Below, piece by piece: positions 1-9,441 of a stretch of 39,834 bases of DNA. A program made the translations under genes and the position numbers. The first letter of the stretch is position 1, and the number at the start of each line of letters is the position of its first letter. The DNA comes from NORP309 sp045107085 (GTDB lineage Bacteria; Pseudomonadota; Gammaproteobacteria; Xanthomonadales; Marinicellaceae), in assembly GCA_045107085.1 (NCBI GenBank), contig JBGCFT010000180.1, positions 1 through 39,834 on the forward strand. Reading direction: 5' to 3'. The notes beneath the pieces were generated by a model. It was not told where the DNA came from and did not search any database. It saw nothing but the letters and a program-made list of their open reading frames with translations.

Positions 1-1727
1 AAGTCTTCATCTTTCATCTTGGTAGCGACCTTACCTTTTCCACCTCGGCGTTGTGCTTGATACACATCTAATTGTTGCATCTTTGCATATCCAGCATGAG
101 ATAAGGTAACAACCACTTCTTCTTCAGTAATGAGATCTTCCATGGTCAGATGCATTTGATGCTCAATTATTACTGAACGACGCACATCTCCAAAGTTTTC
201 TTTCACTTCTAGCAATTCTTCACGAACCACTTCTAACAATCGATCAGGGTTAGTGAGTATTTCGATAAATTCTTGAATTCTTAAAATAATGTCTTTAAAT
301 TCATCCGTGAGTTTTTCTTGCTCTAAACCTGTTAATCTATGTAGTTGTAAATCCAATATCGCTTTGGCTTGAATGGGTGACAACTGATACCCGTCATCAA
401 ACATACCAAACTCATCTGATAAGTCCTCAGGACGACATAAACTCGCATCTCCTGATAGCATGGCTTTGATGACTTCAGACTGCCAACGTTTCGCTAATAA
501 TGATTCTTTAGCAGCCGCAGGATTTTCAGAGGCTTTAATTAAGGCAATTATTTCATCAATATTGGCCAATGCTATAGCTAGACCTTCTAAAACATGCGCT
601 CTGGCTCTGGCTTTCTTTAATAAGAATAAAGTCCTTCTTACAATAACTTCTCGGCGGTGTTTCAAAAAGGCATTGATGATTTGTCTTAGTGTTAATAATT
701 CAGGTTGACCATCAACCAAGGCCACCATATTCATGCCGAATACAGTTTGTAATTGAGTCAATTTAAATAATTGATTCAACATAACCTCTGCTACTTCACC
801 ACGTCGCATTTCAATAACAATGCGCATGCCATCTTTGTCCGATTCGTCACGTAAAGCTGTGATGCCTTCAATGCGTTTTATTTTTAATAACTCAGCTATT
901 TTTTCAATGAGTTTGGCTTTATTAACTTGGTAAGGAAGTTCGTCTACAATAATGGTTTGTTTGCCACTGTTTTCATCTATTTCAATGTGCGTTTTAGCGC
1001 GCATATAGATTTTGCCTTTGCCCGTTTCATAAGCTTCACGAATGCCTTTTGAACCATTAATGATTGCGGCAGTAGGAAAATCAGGGCCAGGTAGGTGTTC
1101 CATCAACTCATCAAGTGTTATTTCTTGATTGAATGACATTGCAATAATCGCATCGATAACTTCGTTTAAATTGTGCGGTGGGATATTAGTTGCCATTCCA
1201 ACAGCTATGCCTGATGAGCCATTGACCAATAAAGCAGGGACTCTAGATGGCAAGACATTAGGCTCGTGTTCAGATTCATCATAGTTGGCATTGAAATCTA
1301 CCGTATCTTTATCAATATCAGCTAATAATTGATGTGCAATCTTTGACATTCTGATTTCTGTGTAACGCATGGCTGCTGCGGAATCACCATCAACAGAACC
1401 AAAGTTTCCTTGTCCATCGACCAACATATACCGCATTGAAAATGGCTGTGCCATTCGAACGATAGTATCGTAAACTGCGGTATCACCATGAGGGTGGTAT
1501 TTACCTATGACATCACCAACAATACGTGCAGATTTTTTATAGGCTTTGTTCCAATCATTTCCTAATTCGCTCATGGCGTATAATACGCGACGATGAACAG
1601 GTTTCAAGCCATCTCTAACATCAGGTAAGGCTCGACCTACGATTACACTCATGGCATAATCCAGGTAGGATTTTTTCATTTCATCTTCGAGATTTACTTT
1701 AAAAATTTCGGTGGTTTTATCGACCAT
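1..1727 (-). CDS. gyrA: DNA gyrase subunit A, 5' part (runs off left edge)
   Basis: This is the first 575 codons of the breakage-reunion subunit of DNA gyrase, which introduces negative supercoils together with GyrB. The frame is open from the ATG at 1727 to the window edge, so the C-terminal beta-pinwheel is outside. The N-terminus has the type II topoisomerase A core: GRALPDVRDGLKPVHRR at about residues 31-47, the quinolone-determining region HPHGDTAVYD at about 78-87, and the catalytic tyrosine at 122 in AAAMRYTE. Position 83 is Thr rather than the Ser of E. coli, while Asp87 is kept. The reading frame was translated by eye from the reverse strand. It is preceded by an extended -10 promoter. 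The gene is transcribed alone from this end. Confidence 0.97.
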   Translation of the reverse strand, partial: MVDKTTEIFKVNLEDEMKKSYLDYAMSVIVGRALPDVRDGLKPVHRRVLYAMSELGNDWNKAYKKSARIVGDVIGKYHPHGDTAVYDTIVRMAQPFSMRYMLVDGQGNFGSVDGDSAAAMRYTEIRMSKIAHQLLADIDKDTVDFNANYDESEHEPNVLPSRVPALLVNGSSGIAVGMATNIPPHNLNEVIDAIIAMSFNQEITLDELMEHLPGPDFPTAAIINGSKGIREAYETGKGKIYMRAKTHIEIDENSGKQTIIVDELPYQVNKAKLIEKIAELLKIKRIEGITALRDESDKDGMRIVIEMRRGEVAEVMLNQLFKLTQLQTVFGMNMVALVDGQPELLTLRQIINAFLKHRREVIVRRTLFLLKKARARAHVLEGLAIALANIDEIIALIKASENPAAAKESLLAKRWQSEVIKAMLSGDASLCRPEDLSDEFGMFDDGYQLSPIQAKAILDLQLHRLTGLEQEKLTDEFKDIILRIQEFIEILTNPDRLLEVVREELLEVKENFGDVRRSVIIEHQMHLTMEDLITEEEVVVTLSHAGYAKMQQLDVYQAQRRGGKGKVATKMKDED

Positions 1728-1764
1728 ATAATTGATTCCAAATATGCTATATTCCAATCGATGA

Positions 1765-1773
1765 ATTATAGCA
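1765..1773 (-). promoter_or_regulatory. Extended -10 promoter of gyrA
   Basis: On the minus strand a perfect TATAAT at 1770-1765 is directly preceded by TGC at 1773-1771, the extended -10 form. It lies 38 bases upstream of the gyrA ATG. No good -35 hexamer is visible at 16-18 bases spacing, which is tolerated for extended -10 promoters. This is inferred from consensus only. Confidence 0.6.
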
Positions 1774-1888
1774 TAAACGGATTAAAATGTATTAGTTAAA
1801 AAAGACTTTTTTAGTGTTATAAATAGACATGACTTGATACCAAAAGTATTGCAAATCTGCTCTATAAAATTTTATTATAGAAGAAGGG

Positions 1889-3085
1889 TCACTTACTTAA
1901 TATTTTTGATATATCTTTGGATATCATGGGTTTATAAAAATAATATCCTTGCCCATAATCTACGCCTATTTCTGCTAGCTTTTGTGCCCCTTCAATGCCC
2001 TCAATTCCCTCTGCAACAATTGACATATTCATTCGCTTTGCCATATCTGCTATCACTTCTAACATAACCATGCTTTTGGGGTTAGTTTGCATACTCATGG
2101 TAAATGCCTGATCAATTTTAATCGTGTGAAAATCTAATTCTAAAAGGTGTTGGAACCCTGAATAACCAGTGCCAAAATCATCCAGTGATAATTTAAAACC
2201 CAACTGATGACATTCGTCTATCCATGTTTTAACTTTCTTATAGTCTACTACCAAGCTTTCAGTAATTTCAATTTTAATGTTTTTTGGGTCAATCTGGTTT
2301 TTTAATGTAATCTGCTTTATGTTAAATAAAAAGTTTTTGGCTGTTAATTGATTAGCCGAAACATTAATACTCATAAATAAAGGAGGAAGCTTAGGATGAT
2401 TTAGTTTTCTGAGTTTCTGAAATTTGCGCAACTCTTGACAGGCGTTATCAAATATTTTCAAACCCATAGAAACAATCAAATCACTTTCTTCAGCCAACGT
2501 AATAAACTCAAATGGTGAAATCATGCCTTTTTCTGGGTGTTTCCATCGACTAAGCGCCTCAAACCCAGCAATATAACCTTGTTCTAAATTGACTAAAGGT
2601 TGATAGACATTAATAATCTCATCGTTTTCTAAGGCTTGAAACAATTCCTTTTCAAACCTAATTTTATGAAGTCCATCGGCAACAATTTGATTATTGTCAT
2701 TGGAAGCATTGCTGTCATGAGAATTGTCACCTAATAGATTTCTAATTCTTCTCAAAAGTACTTCCATCACTCCACGCACAATTGGATCTGAATTTTTCAA
2801 CCTATCACTGATTTGCTCTTTATCAATAATCATTAAAACCAATTCAGTTACTGCATATGCACTGACTGAACGATCGCTTTGATCAAGGATTCCCATCTCA
2901 CCTAGAAGCTCTCCTTTTCCTAAGGTTGCAATTATTTCATCTTGCATAGTGACTGGATAGACTCCAAGAGTCCCTGACTCAACAATATATGCACAATTTG
3001 CACGATCGCCAACTTTAAATATTTGTTCGCCCTTTTTATAAGTTTTATAATGTAGATTGTTTGTCATTGATGGAGATTTTAACAC
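1889..3085 (-). CDS. Cyclic-nucleotide-binding / EAL-domain c-di-GMP phosphodiesterase
   Basis: A two-domain signalling protein of 398 residues without membrane segments, so probably cytoplasmic. Residues about 10-115 form a CRP-like cyclic-nucleotide-binding domain, with a phosphate-binding cassette containing Gly62-Glu63 and Arg72-Ser73. Residues about 143-398 form an EAL domain expected to hydrolyse c-di-GMP. The EAL triad is at 176-178, and the other catalytic-type motifs are all present: INVSANQ, EITES, DDFGTGYS, the Lys of IKID, AEGIE and GQGYYF. The enzyme is therefore predicted active rather than a degenerate receptor. No helix-turn-helix follows the cNMP domain, so it is not a CRP regulator. 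The start is either GTG at 3085 or ATG at 3067; neither has a strong ribosome site, and the ATG (392 residues) is a reasonable alternative. It is divergent from rlmG with only about 42 bases between them. Confidence 0.88.
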   Translation of the reverse strand: MLKSPSMTNNLHYKTYKKGEQIFKVGDRANCAYIVESGTLGVYPVTMQDEIIATLGKGELLGEMGILDQSDRSVSAYAVTELVLMIIDKEQISDRLKNSDPIVRGVMEVLLRRIRNLLGDNSHDSNASNDNNQIVADGLHKIRFEKELFQALENDEIINVYQPLVNLEQGYIAGFEALSRWKHPEKGMISPFEFITLAEESDLIVSMGLKIFDNACQELRKFQKLRKLNHPKLPPLFMSINVSANQLTAKNFLFNIKQITLKNQIDPKNIKIEITESLVVDYKKVKTWIDECHQLGFKLSLDDFGTGYSGFQHLLELDFHTIKIDQAFTMSMQTNPKSMVMLEVIADMAKRMNMSIVAEGIEGIEGAQKLAEIGVDYGQGYYFYKPMISKDISKILSK

Positions 3086-3127
3086 AGCTTTGTTTAAATT
3101 TATATTGCATTAATTTAGAATACGAAT

Positions 3128-4270
3128 ATGACGAATAAAAAAAATTGGATAAGTAACCAACTTGAGCTAAAACGTTTTCCAGAATTTAAAAGGGAAAAAC
3201 TACGAGCTTGGGATGCTGCAGACGAATATTTGCTTAATTCATTTCCAATTTTTGATCATAAGAACACACCAAAAGAACAAGACAAGGTGTTAATTTTTAA
3301 CGATGCTTTTGGTGCCATTTGTTTAAATCTATTAAAAGCAAATCCCAATCAAAAGATAACCTTCATTACTGATTCAATTAACAGCAAAAAAGGCCTTATC
3401 AATAATGCAAATATAAACGATATTGATTTAAAACATATTAATATTATCAATACATTAAGCCATTTAAGTGAAGTATATAATTATGTAATTATTAAATCTC
3501 CAAAATCAATCGACATGTTGGTTTATATGCTCAACAAAATTCAACCTCATATAACAAGAAAATGTCAAATATTTATTGCCGGCATGGTTAAACATTTACC
3601 ACAAAAAATATGGAAAATATTAGAGCATAATTTTGGGGAGACTTTGACTTCATTGACAATGAAAAAAGCCAAGATTATTCAACTTTCTATGACACAAAAT
3701 AATGTTTTGGATAAGTTTCCAATCACATATAAGCAAAATAACTTTACCATCTATAATCATGCTTCTGTTTTTTCAAAAAACTCTCTCGATATCGGCACCC
3801 GTTTCTTATTGGATAATTTTCCACCATTACCTGAGATTAAAAACATCATAGATCTGGGTTGTGGCAACGGCATTATTGGCTTAAATCTAGCACATAAATA
3901 TCCGAATGCTCAGATTACACTGACAGATGAATCATACATGGCCATAGCTTCTTCAAAATTAACCATTGATAATAATTTAGAAGATAACAAAAATATTTGT
4001 TTTAAATTAAACAATTGCTTAGATGACTTCAAAAGTAACAGTGTTGATTTGATTGTCTGCAATCCACCATTTCATCAATCTCAAAATATTGGCATAGATA
4101 TTGCATTAAACATGTTTAAACAATCTCATAAAACAATCAAAAAAGGCGGATACTTTGTTGTCATTGCCAATAGACATCTGCCCTATTACATTCATCTTAA
4201 AAGAATTTTTAGTACAACAAAAACCCTCTGCTCTAATCAAAAATTTAATTTGTATTTAATGTCAAAATAA
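3128..4270 (+). CDS. rlmG: 23S rRNA (guanine(1835)-N2)-methyltransferase RlmG
   Basis: Predicted SAM-dependent methyltransferase that makes m2G1835 in 23S rRNA. It has 380 residues, matching RlmG (about 378 in E. coli) rather than the shorter RsmC. The N-terminal degenerate methyltransferase-like half starts with an RlmG-like stretch (LKRFPEF, then LRAWDAADEYLL at 26-37). The C-terminal catalytic half has the SAM motif DLGCGNGIIG at 242-251 and the N2-guanine methylase motif NPPFHQ at 312-317. The paralogue RsmC shares the last motif, so the assignment rests on length and the N-terminal similarity. It is a single gene, divergent from the cNMP-EAL gene, with no obvious terminator after it. Confidence 0.9.
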   Translation: MTNKKNWISNQLELKRFPEFKREKLRAWDAADEYLLNSFPIFDHKNTPKEQDKVLIFNDAFGAICLNLLKANPNQKITFITDSINSKKGLINNANINDIDLKHINIINTLSHLSEVYNYVIIKSPKSIDMLVYMLNKIQPHITRKCQIFIAGMVKHLPQKIWKILEHNFGETLTSLTMKKAKIIQLSMTQNNVLDKFPITYKQNNFTIYNHASVFSKNSLDIGTRFLLDNFPPLPEIKNIIDLGCGNGIIGLNLAHKYPNAQITLTDESYMAIASSKLTIDNNLEDNKNICFKLNNCLDDFKSNSVDLIVCNPPFHQSQNIGIDIALNMFKQSHKTIKKGGYFVVIANRHLPYYIHLKRIFSTTKTLCSNQKFNLYLMSK

Positions 4271-4469
4271 TTTTCCAGTCATAACAAACGACAGTTTTCT
4301 CGCAAAAAAATTCATGACTATTGGCTCATGATTTCTTTTAGTGATTCGTGTTCTAATAATATAGAGAAGAAAAAACACACATATTAATTTATAAAATTAT
4401 GTAACTTTAATTGTTCTCAGACGTAATTAACACATTCAAAATCATTTTTCATTTTAGAGGAAATCCAGC

Positions 4470-5669
4470 ATGAAAAAAATAGTAAAGCTTTTTATTCCCG
4501 TTGCCGTATTAGTTGGCAGCATTTTTTTAGTTCAAGCCATGGTCGCAGCTAAACCCACACCAGAAAAAAAACCAAAAGCCCAACGTGTCGTTTCCCTCTA
4601 TGTTGATGAAGCTGTATCACAAACACTTAATATTACAGTTAACAGTCAAGGCGAAGTTAAACCCAAAACCGCCATTGATTTAACTCCATTGGTTTCAGGT
4701 CAAATTATTTCAATTTCAGATAAATTTGCAGAAGGTGCTGAGTTTTCTAAAAATGAAACCTTAATTAAAATTGATGATACAGATTATAAACTTGCTGTAG
4801 TTCAAGCACAAGCGCTGGTTGCCTCTGCCAAAGTTAATGTTGAAAGAGAATTAGCCAATTCAAAAATAAAATTGGAACAATGGAAAAGAAAAAATTCAAA
4901 TGCTAACCCAACTGACTTTGCACTAAACAAACCTCAAATCGCTGAGGCTAAAGCAAAATTAAAAGCAGCTGAGTCAGAATTACATAATGCACAAATTAAA
5001 TTAGCCAGAACTAATATAAAAGCACCGTTTCAAGGCAGAGTTATGCTTGAAAACATAGGACTCGGCCAGCACATAACTCCAGCAACAAATTTAGGCCACA
5101 TCTTTTCAACTGATACGGTAGAAATCAGATTACCCTTAACAGATACACAATTAGAAGAATTAAACCTTCCTATGGGCTTTATGGCTGGAAAAAATAATGC
5201 CCCAATCGTAAATTTTTCAGCCCTAATTGGAGATAAAAACCACAATTGGCAAGGTAAAATTGTCAGAACAAATGCCTCAATTGATCAAGAATCACGTCTT
5301 ATTTATGCCATCGCTGAAGTAAAAGATCCCTATGGAGCAGGCGCCGATAACAATACAGCACTTGCCGTTGGCATGTATGTATCAGCAAGTATCCAAAGCA
5401 ATAAAACACAAGATACTTTGGTTTTACCAAGATTGGCTTTACGCAGTAATAATAAAGTCTATGTAGTCAATGATGAAAGCAAACTTGAAATCAGAATCGT
5501 GAGCGTATTGTCGACCAACGAAAAATATGTTCATATTTCTTCTGGCATTAAAGCTGGAGAAAAAGTTGTTACCTCGACTGTTCCAATAGTTTCAGAAGGC
5601 ATGGATGTCAAAGCTTTAACTAAGCAAGAAGCAGCCAATATTCAAGAAACCATCAATAACCAAGGATAA
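4470..5669 (+). CDS. RND efflux periplasmic adaptor (membrane fusion protein)
   Basis: Membrane fusion protein of 399 residues that should link the inner-membrane RND pump encoded next to it with an outer-membrane channel. It begins with a single N-terminal hydrophobic segment (about 5-25). Then come a lipoyl/barrel-sandwich half around residues 55-105, an alpha-helical hairpin at about 110-180 with alternating Ala/Lys/Glu, the second lipoyl half with the family motif IKAPFQGRV near 188-196, and beta-barrel and membrane-proximal parts to the end. A good ribosome site (GAGGAAA) lies about 8 bases before the ATG. It is separated from the pump gene by 5 bases, so the two are one operon. No regulator or TolC-like gene is adjacent, so substrates cannot be told from context. 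Confidence 0.92.
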   Translation: MKKIVKLFIPVAVLVGSIFLVQAMVAAKPTPEKKPKAQRVVSLYVDEAVSQTLNITVNSQGEVKPKTAIDLTPLVSGQIISISDKFAEGAEFSKNETLIKIDDTDYKLAVVQAQALVASAKVNVERELANSKIKLEQWKRKNSNANPTDFALNKPQIAEAKAKLKAAESELHNAQIKLARTNIKAPFQGRVMLENIGLGQHITPATNLGHIFSTDTVEIRLPLTDTQLEELNLPMGFMAGKNNAPIVNFSALIGDKNHNWQGKIVRTNASIDQESRLIYAIAEVKDPYGAGADNNTALAVGMYVSASIQSNKTQDTLVLPRLALRSNNKVYVVNDESKLEIRIVSVLSTNEKYVHISSGIKAGEKVVTSTVPIVSEGMDVKALTKQEAANIQETINNQG

Positions 5670-5674
5670 ATAGT

Positions 5675-8600
5675 ATGAATAATTTAATAGCTTGGTGGGC
5701 TAAAAACCCTGTTGCAGCGAATCTGGTAATGATTGGGCTTTTTGTTGCTGGATTCATAGGATTTAATAATTTAGAGAGAGAAATAGAACCTCAAGTACGT
5801 TTTCCTGGATTACAAATTCAAGTCAATTGGCCAGGAGCCACGCCCCAAGATGTAGAAGAACAAATAGTGGCAAGAATTGAAGAATCAGTAAGAGATTTAG
5901 ATGAAATTGAATGGGTACGCTCTTCATCAGGTGAAAGCCAAGGGCAAGTTTATATCTTAGCCAACCAAAATGCAGATTTCACTCAATTCATGAATGATGT
6001 AAAAATTAGAGTTGACTCTATCTCATCTTTCCCAAATGACATTGAACAACCCACTGTACAACAATGGGTAAATAGAGAAGAATATATCCGTGTTGCCATA
6101 TCTGGTCAATTAGATGAAAGAGAACTCAAATATTTAGCTGAAGATCTCAGACGAGAAGCTGCTCAGCTTCCAGCCATTAGTATTGTAGAATTATTTGGTA
6201 CAAGAAATGAAGAAGTTTCAATCGAAATAGGGAAGAAATCTTTAAGAAGGTATAATTTAACATTTAGTGATGTGGCGAATGCAATAAGATCAAGTTCAAT
6301 CAATCAATCAGCAGGTTCAGTTAGAACAGAAGTCGGTAACTTTAAGCTTAAAGTTCGAAATCAAGCCAATACTCAAGAAGATTTTGCAAAAATTATTGTG
6401 AGAGAAACCGCTGATGGAGGAATCATTCGTGTTGGTGATGTAGCTACTGTAATTGACGGATTTGAAGACAATCCAATTTTAGCCACCCTCAATGGTGAAC
6501 CCACAATACTCTTACAAGTCATGACAACAGAGACAATGGATATTGTAACCGCATCACAATCCATCAGAAATTGGATTGATAAGCGACAAAGTAGTTTACC
6601 TAAAGGTGCTCAATTAACTTTATGGACAGACCAAGCTGAGGAATTTAATGGCCGAATGGCCACTATCAGTAGCTCAGCTCTGATGGGATTATTTTTAGTT
6701 GTAATCATACTTATGTTAACTCTGCGACCAAAAGTAGCTTTTTGGGTTGCCATTGGAATTGCAACGGCTTATGCAGGTGCTTTTGTTTTTTTACCTTCAG
6801 TTGGTGTATCGTTAAATATGTTGTCAACTTTTGCATTTTTGTTAGTTTTAGGCATAGTTGTAGATGATGCCATTGTTGTTGGCGAAGGTATTCACAGCGA
6901 ATCTGAACGCTTAGGTGGTGGTATAAAATCTTCTATTCTTGGCACGCAAATGGTGGCTAAGCCTGTAATATTTGGAGTACTGACTACCATTATGGCCTTC
7001 ATTCCTTGGTTATTCTTAGGAGGTGCTACCAGTGAGTTTACTAAGCACATAACATGGGTGGTGATCTTAGCCTTGGTTTTTTCATTAATAGAATCATTAC
7101 TTATATTGCCATCACATTTAGCAAACATGAAACCAAGAACCAAGAAAAGCTGGTTTAATAATTTTCAAAAGAGTATTGCAAACAGTATTACAAATTTCGC
7201 TCAAAATAAATACCGCAAAATTGGTGAATGGAGTCTTAAATATCGCTACTTTACAGTTTCTGTTTTTGTTGGAATTTTTATCATCACAATTGGTTTATTT
7301 GGCAGTGGTTGGGTTAAAAAAAGTTTTATGCCTAACATCGAGTCTGATGAGATTATTGTTAACGTTGTTCTTCAAGAAGGAGCCCCCTATTCTCGCGCAC
7401 TAGAAATTTTGGCACAATTACAAAAAGCAGAACAACAATTAGTAGATGAAGTCAGCTTATTAAAAGATGGACAAGGAAAACTGATTGAAAACTGGTATAC
7501 CCGTTCGCGTCGCGACAGTGTATTAGCCATTGTAAAACTTGTCCCTCCTGAAGAAAGACAATTGACCACAAAAGTAGCCTCAATAAGGTTAAGAGAATTA
7601 ATCGGTGATATCAATGATGCCAGAGAGGTCTCTGTTAGATATACACAAGGAAATAATGACCCTGGTTTTGAAATATCGGTTAGACATCCTGATTTAGATG
7701 TTTTACGCCAAGCAACTCACGATTTGGAAGAGCAACTGCGTACTTATGAGACTTTGTATGATGTTAGAAATAATTTAATTGGGATATCAGATGAAATTAG
7801 AATCAGTTTAAAACCAGGTGCTACTAAGCTTGGATTAACATTGGCAGATGTCAACACACAAGTTCGCCAAGCCTATTTTGGTGAGGAAGTTCAAAGATTA
7901 CCAAGAAACGGACAAGATGTGAGAGTTCGGGTTAGGTATCCCATTCAAGCCAGAGAATCAATTGAAAGTTTAAAAGATTTTTATGTGACAAATGCGCAAG
8001 GCGTTGATATTCCATTACTTTCTGTTGCCGATTTAGAGTTTGCCCCAGGCATCAAACAAATTCAACGTTGGAATGGTAATCGTGCCTCTCGCGTCAGTGC
8101 TGACTTAAAGAGTAATGTCAGTGATGAGATCATGAAAGACCTAGAAGCCAATTTTTTTCCTGATTGGGAGCAAAAATATCCAGGGCTACAAAAAGGATCC
8201 GTCGGACAAGCTGATGGAGAAAAACGTTTTATTAAAGAAGTAACTGGGCTTTATTTTATGGCATTTTTTGCCATGTATACCTTGTTGGCTGTGGCCTTTA
8301 AAAGTTACTCTCAACCCATTCTCATATTAATAGCTATGCCTTATGCTTTTGTTGGTGCTGTAATAGGTCATATGTTTATGGATTTAACCATGGCGATTTT
8401 TTCCTATTTTGGAATTGCAGCAGCAGCCGGAGTGGTAGTTAATGATAATTTGGTCTTAATGGATTATTGTAATAAACTCAAAGATAAAGGCATGCCGCCT
8501 AAAGAAGCCATTATAGAGGCAGGCGTAATCAGATTTAGACCCATATTGTTGACCTCTGTGACGACAATCGTAGGTTTATTACCAATGATGTTAGAAAGAT

Positions 8601-8818
8601 CTATTCAGGCTGCATTCTTACAACCCATTGTAGTTTCATTGGCTTTTGGTGTTCTATTGGCATTCTTTGTAACACTATTTATGGTACCAGCACTTTATGG
8701 TATAGGTTTAGACATAAGATCGACCAAAACCAAATCTTTTTCAAAATTGGGTCGCTGGGGATCTAAAGGTATTGAAAAAACCGAAGATGCTTCATCAGTG
8801 ATTGATCTAATAGATTAA
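5675..8818 (+). CDS. RND family efflux pump, inner-membrane permease
   Basis: Large proton-driven transporter of 1047 residues, the usual length for AcrB/HAE-type pumps. The order is TM1 at about 12-32, a periplasmic porter domain, TMs 2-6 starting at about 333, a second periplasmic loop, and TMs 8-12 from about 855. TM4 carries the paired aspartates Asp397-Asp398 (GIVVDDAIVV) used for proton relay. In TM10 the position of AcrB Lys940 is Asn923, within GVVVNDN, so the relay differs from AcrB; this form occurs in a recognised subgroup of RND pumps. The C-terminus lacks a long tail. It is co-transcribed with the adaptor upstream and ends at a strong hairpin terminator. Substrate unknown. Confidence 0.94.
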   Translation: MNNLIAWWAKNPVAANLVMIGLFVAGFIGFNNLEREIEPQVRFPGLQIQVNWPGATPQDVEEQIVARIEESVRDLDEIEWVRSSSGESQGQVYILANQNADFTQFMNDVKIRVDSISSFPNDIEQPTVQQWVNREEYIRVAISGQLDERELKYLAEDLRREAAQLPAISIVELFGTRNEEVSIEIGKKSLRRYNLTFSDVANAIRSSSINQSAGSVRTEVGNFKLKVRNQANTQEDFAKIIVRETADGGIIRVGDVATVIDGFEDNPILATLNGEPTILLQVMTTETMDIVTASQSIRNWIDKRQSSLPKGAQLTLWTDQAEEFNGRMATISSSALMGLFLVVIILMLTLRPKVAFWVAIGIATAYAGAFVFLPSVGVSLNMLSTFAFLLVLGIVVDDAIVVGEGIHSESERLGGGIKSSILGTQMVAKPVIFGVLTTIMAFIPWLFLGGATSEFTKHITWVVILALVFSLIESLLILPSHLANMKPRTKKSWFNNFQKSIANSITNFAQNKYRKIGEWSLKYRYFTVSVFVGIFIITIGLFGSGWVKKSFMPNIESDEIIVNVVLQEGAPYSRALEILAQLQKAEQQLVDEVSLLKDGQGKLIENWYTRSRRDSVLAIVKLVPPEERQLTTKVASIRLRELIGDINDAREVSVRYTQGNNDPGFEISVRHPDLDVLRQATHDLEEQLRTYETLYDVRNNLIGISDEIRISLKPGATKLGLTLADVNTQVRQAYFGEEVQRLPRNGQDVRVRVRYPIQARESIESLKDFYVTNAQGVDIPLLSVADLEFAPGIKQIQRWNGNRASRVSADLKSNVSDEIMKDLEANFFPDWEQKYPGLQKGSVGQADGEKRFIKEVTGLYFMAFFAMYTLLAVAFKSYSQPILILIAMPYAFVGAVIGHMFMDLTMAIFSYFGIAAAAGVVVNDNLVLMDYCNKLKDKGMPPKEAIIEAGVIRFRPILLTSVTTIVGLLPMMLERSIQAAFLQPIVVSLAFGVLLAFFVTLFMVPALYGIGLDIRSTKTKSFSKLGRWGSKGIEKTEDASSVIDLID

Positions 8819-8881
8819 AATATAAATTGAATGGTCCGAATTTAATCTTTAATTAAATCTGGCTTCTTTAATCTTCTCTCT

Positions 8882-8919
8882 CTTACCCAAAAAAAGGATT
8901 TTTTGGGTAAGTTTTTTTT
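8882..8919. terminator. Bidirectional intrinsic terminator between RND pump and VOC gene
   Basis: A perfect 13-bp stem (8882-8894 pairing with 8899-8911) closes a four-base AGGA loop. A run of eight T follows on the plus strand, and the A-rich stem arm gives T-rich sequence on the minus strand. It sits between two convergent genes and can serve both. Confidence 0.9.
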
Positions 8920-9343
8920 ACTTTTTAAATAACTCACTGCTAATGTTTTTGAAAGATTTAAATTCTAATGCATTACCAGATAAATCATATAAAAACATCG
9001 TCGCCTGTTCTCCATCCAGCCCCTCAAATCTCACATAAGGCTCGATTAAAAAAGCTGTATCATTTTTCATTAATTTATCTTTTAATTCTAACCAATCACT
9101 CATTTCTAATACCACACCAAAATGAGGAACTGGAACGTTTTTACCATCCACAGCATTATTCTGATGATTGGATTTAGACTGACCAGAACAATGACAGACC
9201 AATTGATGACCAAAAAAATTATAATCTATCCAATCAGTACTACTTCGGCCCTCTTCACAGCCCAATAATTTACCATAAAAGTCTCTTGCTTTTAACAAAC
9301 AATCAACAGGGATAGCCAGATGAAAAGGTGTGATTTTTTGCAT
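8918..9343 (-). CDS. VOC superfamily (glyoxalase/bleomycin-resistance fold) protein
   Basis: A 141-residue protein with the paired beta-alpha-beta-beta-beta fold of the vicinal oxygen chelate superfamily. It starts with the family's PFHLAIPVD strand and KARDFYGKLLGC helix. Candidate metal ligands are His8, the His in VPHFGVV (about residue 93) and the Glu in NALEFKSF near the end. This resembles a small glyoxalase/dioxygenase-like subgroup often annotated only as VOC family protein. Substrate cannot be read from the sequence and it has no operon partners. It is divergent from ccmE with about 98 bases between them. The stop overlaps the last bases of the shared terminator. Confidence 0.82.
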   Translation of the reverse strand: MQKITPFHLAIPVDCLLKARDFYGKLLGCEEGRSSTDWIDYNFFGHQLVCHCSGQSKSNHQNNAVDGKNVPVPHFGVVLEMSDWLELKDKLMKNDTAFLIEPYVRFEGLDGEQATMFLYDLSGNALEFKSFKNISSELFKK

Positions 9344-9441
9344 TCGTATTAAACCGTCCTAAATAAAGGATTAATCATACAATATATTGACGATTCGATA
9401 TATAATGTTGTTCGTTTTTTAAGACATCAAATTGATATAAT

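Noticed and set aside
460..708. Plus-strand open frame inside gyrA
   Set aside because: Antisense shadow of the strongly conserved GyrA coding frame.
4310..4332. Repeated palindromic TCATGA as an operator of the RND operon
   Set aside because: Only two six-base copies, far from the start and without a clear promoter between; easily chance.
8968..9177. Plus-strand open frame opposite the VOC gene
   Set aside because: Shadow of the VOC coding frame, with no ribosome site and no family similarity.
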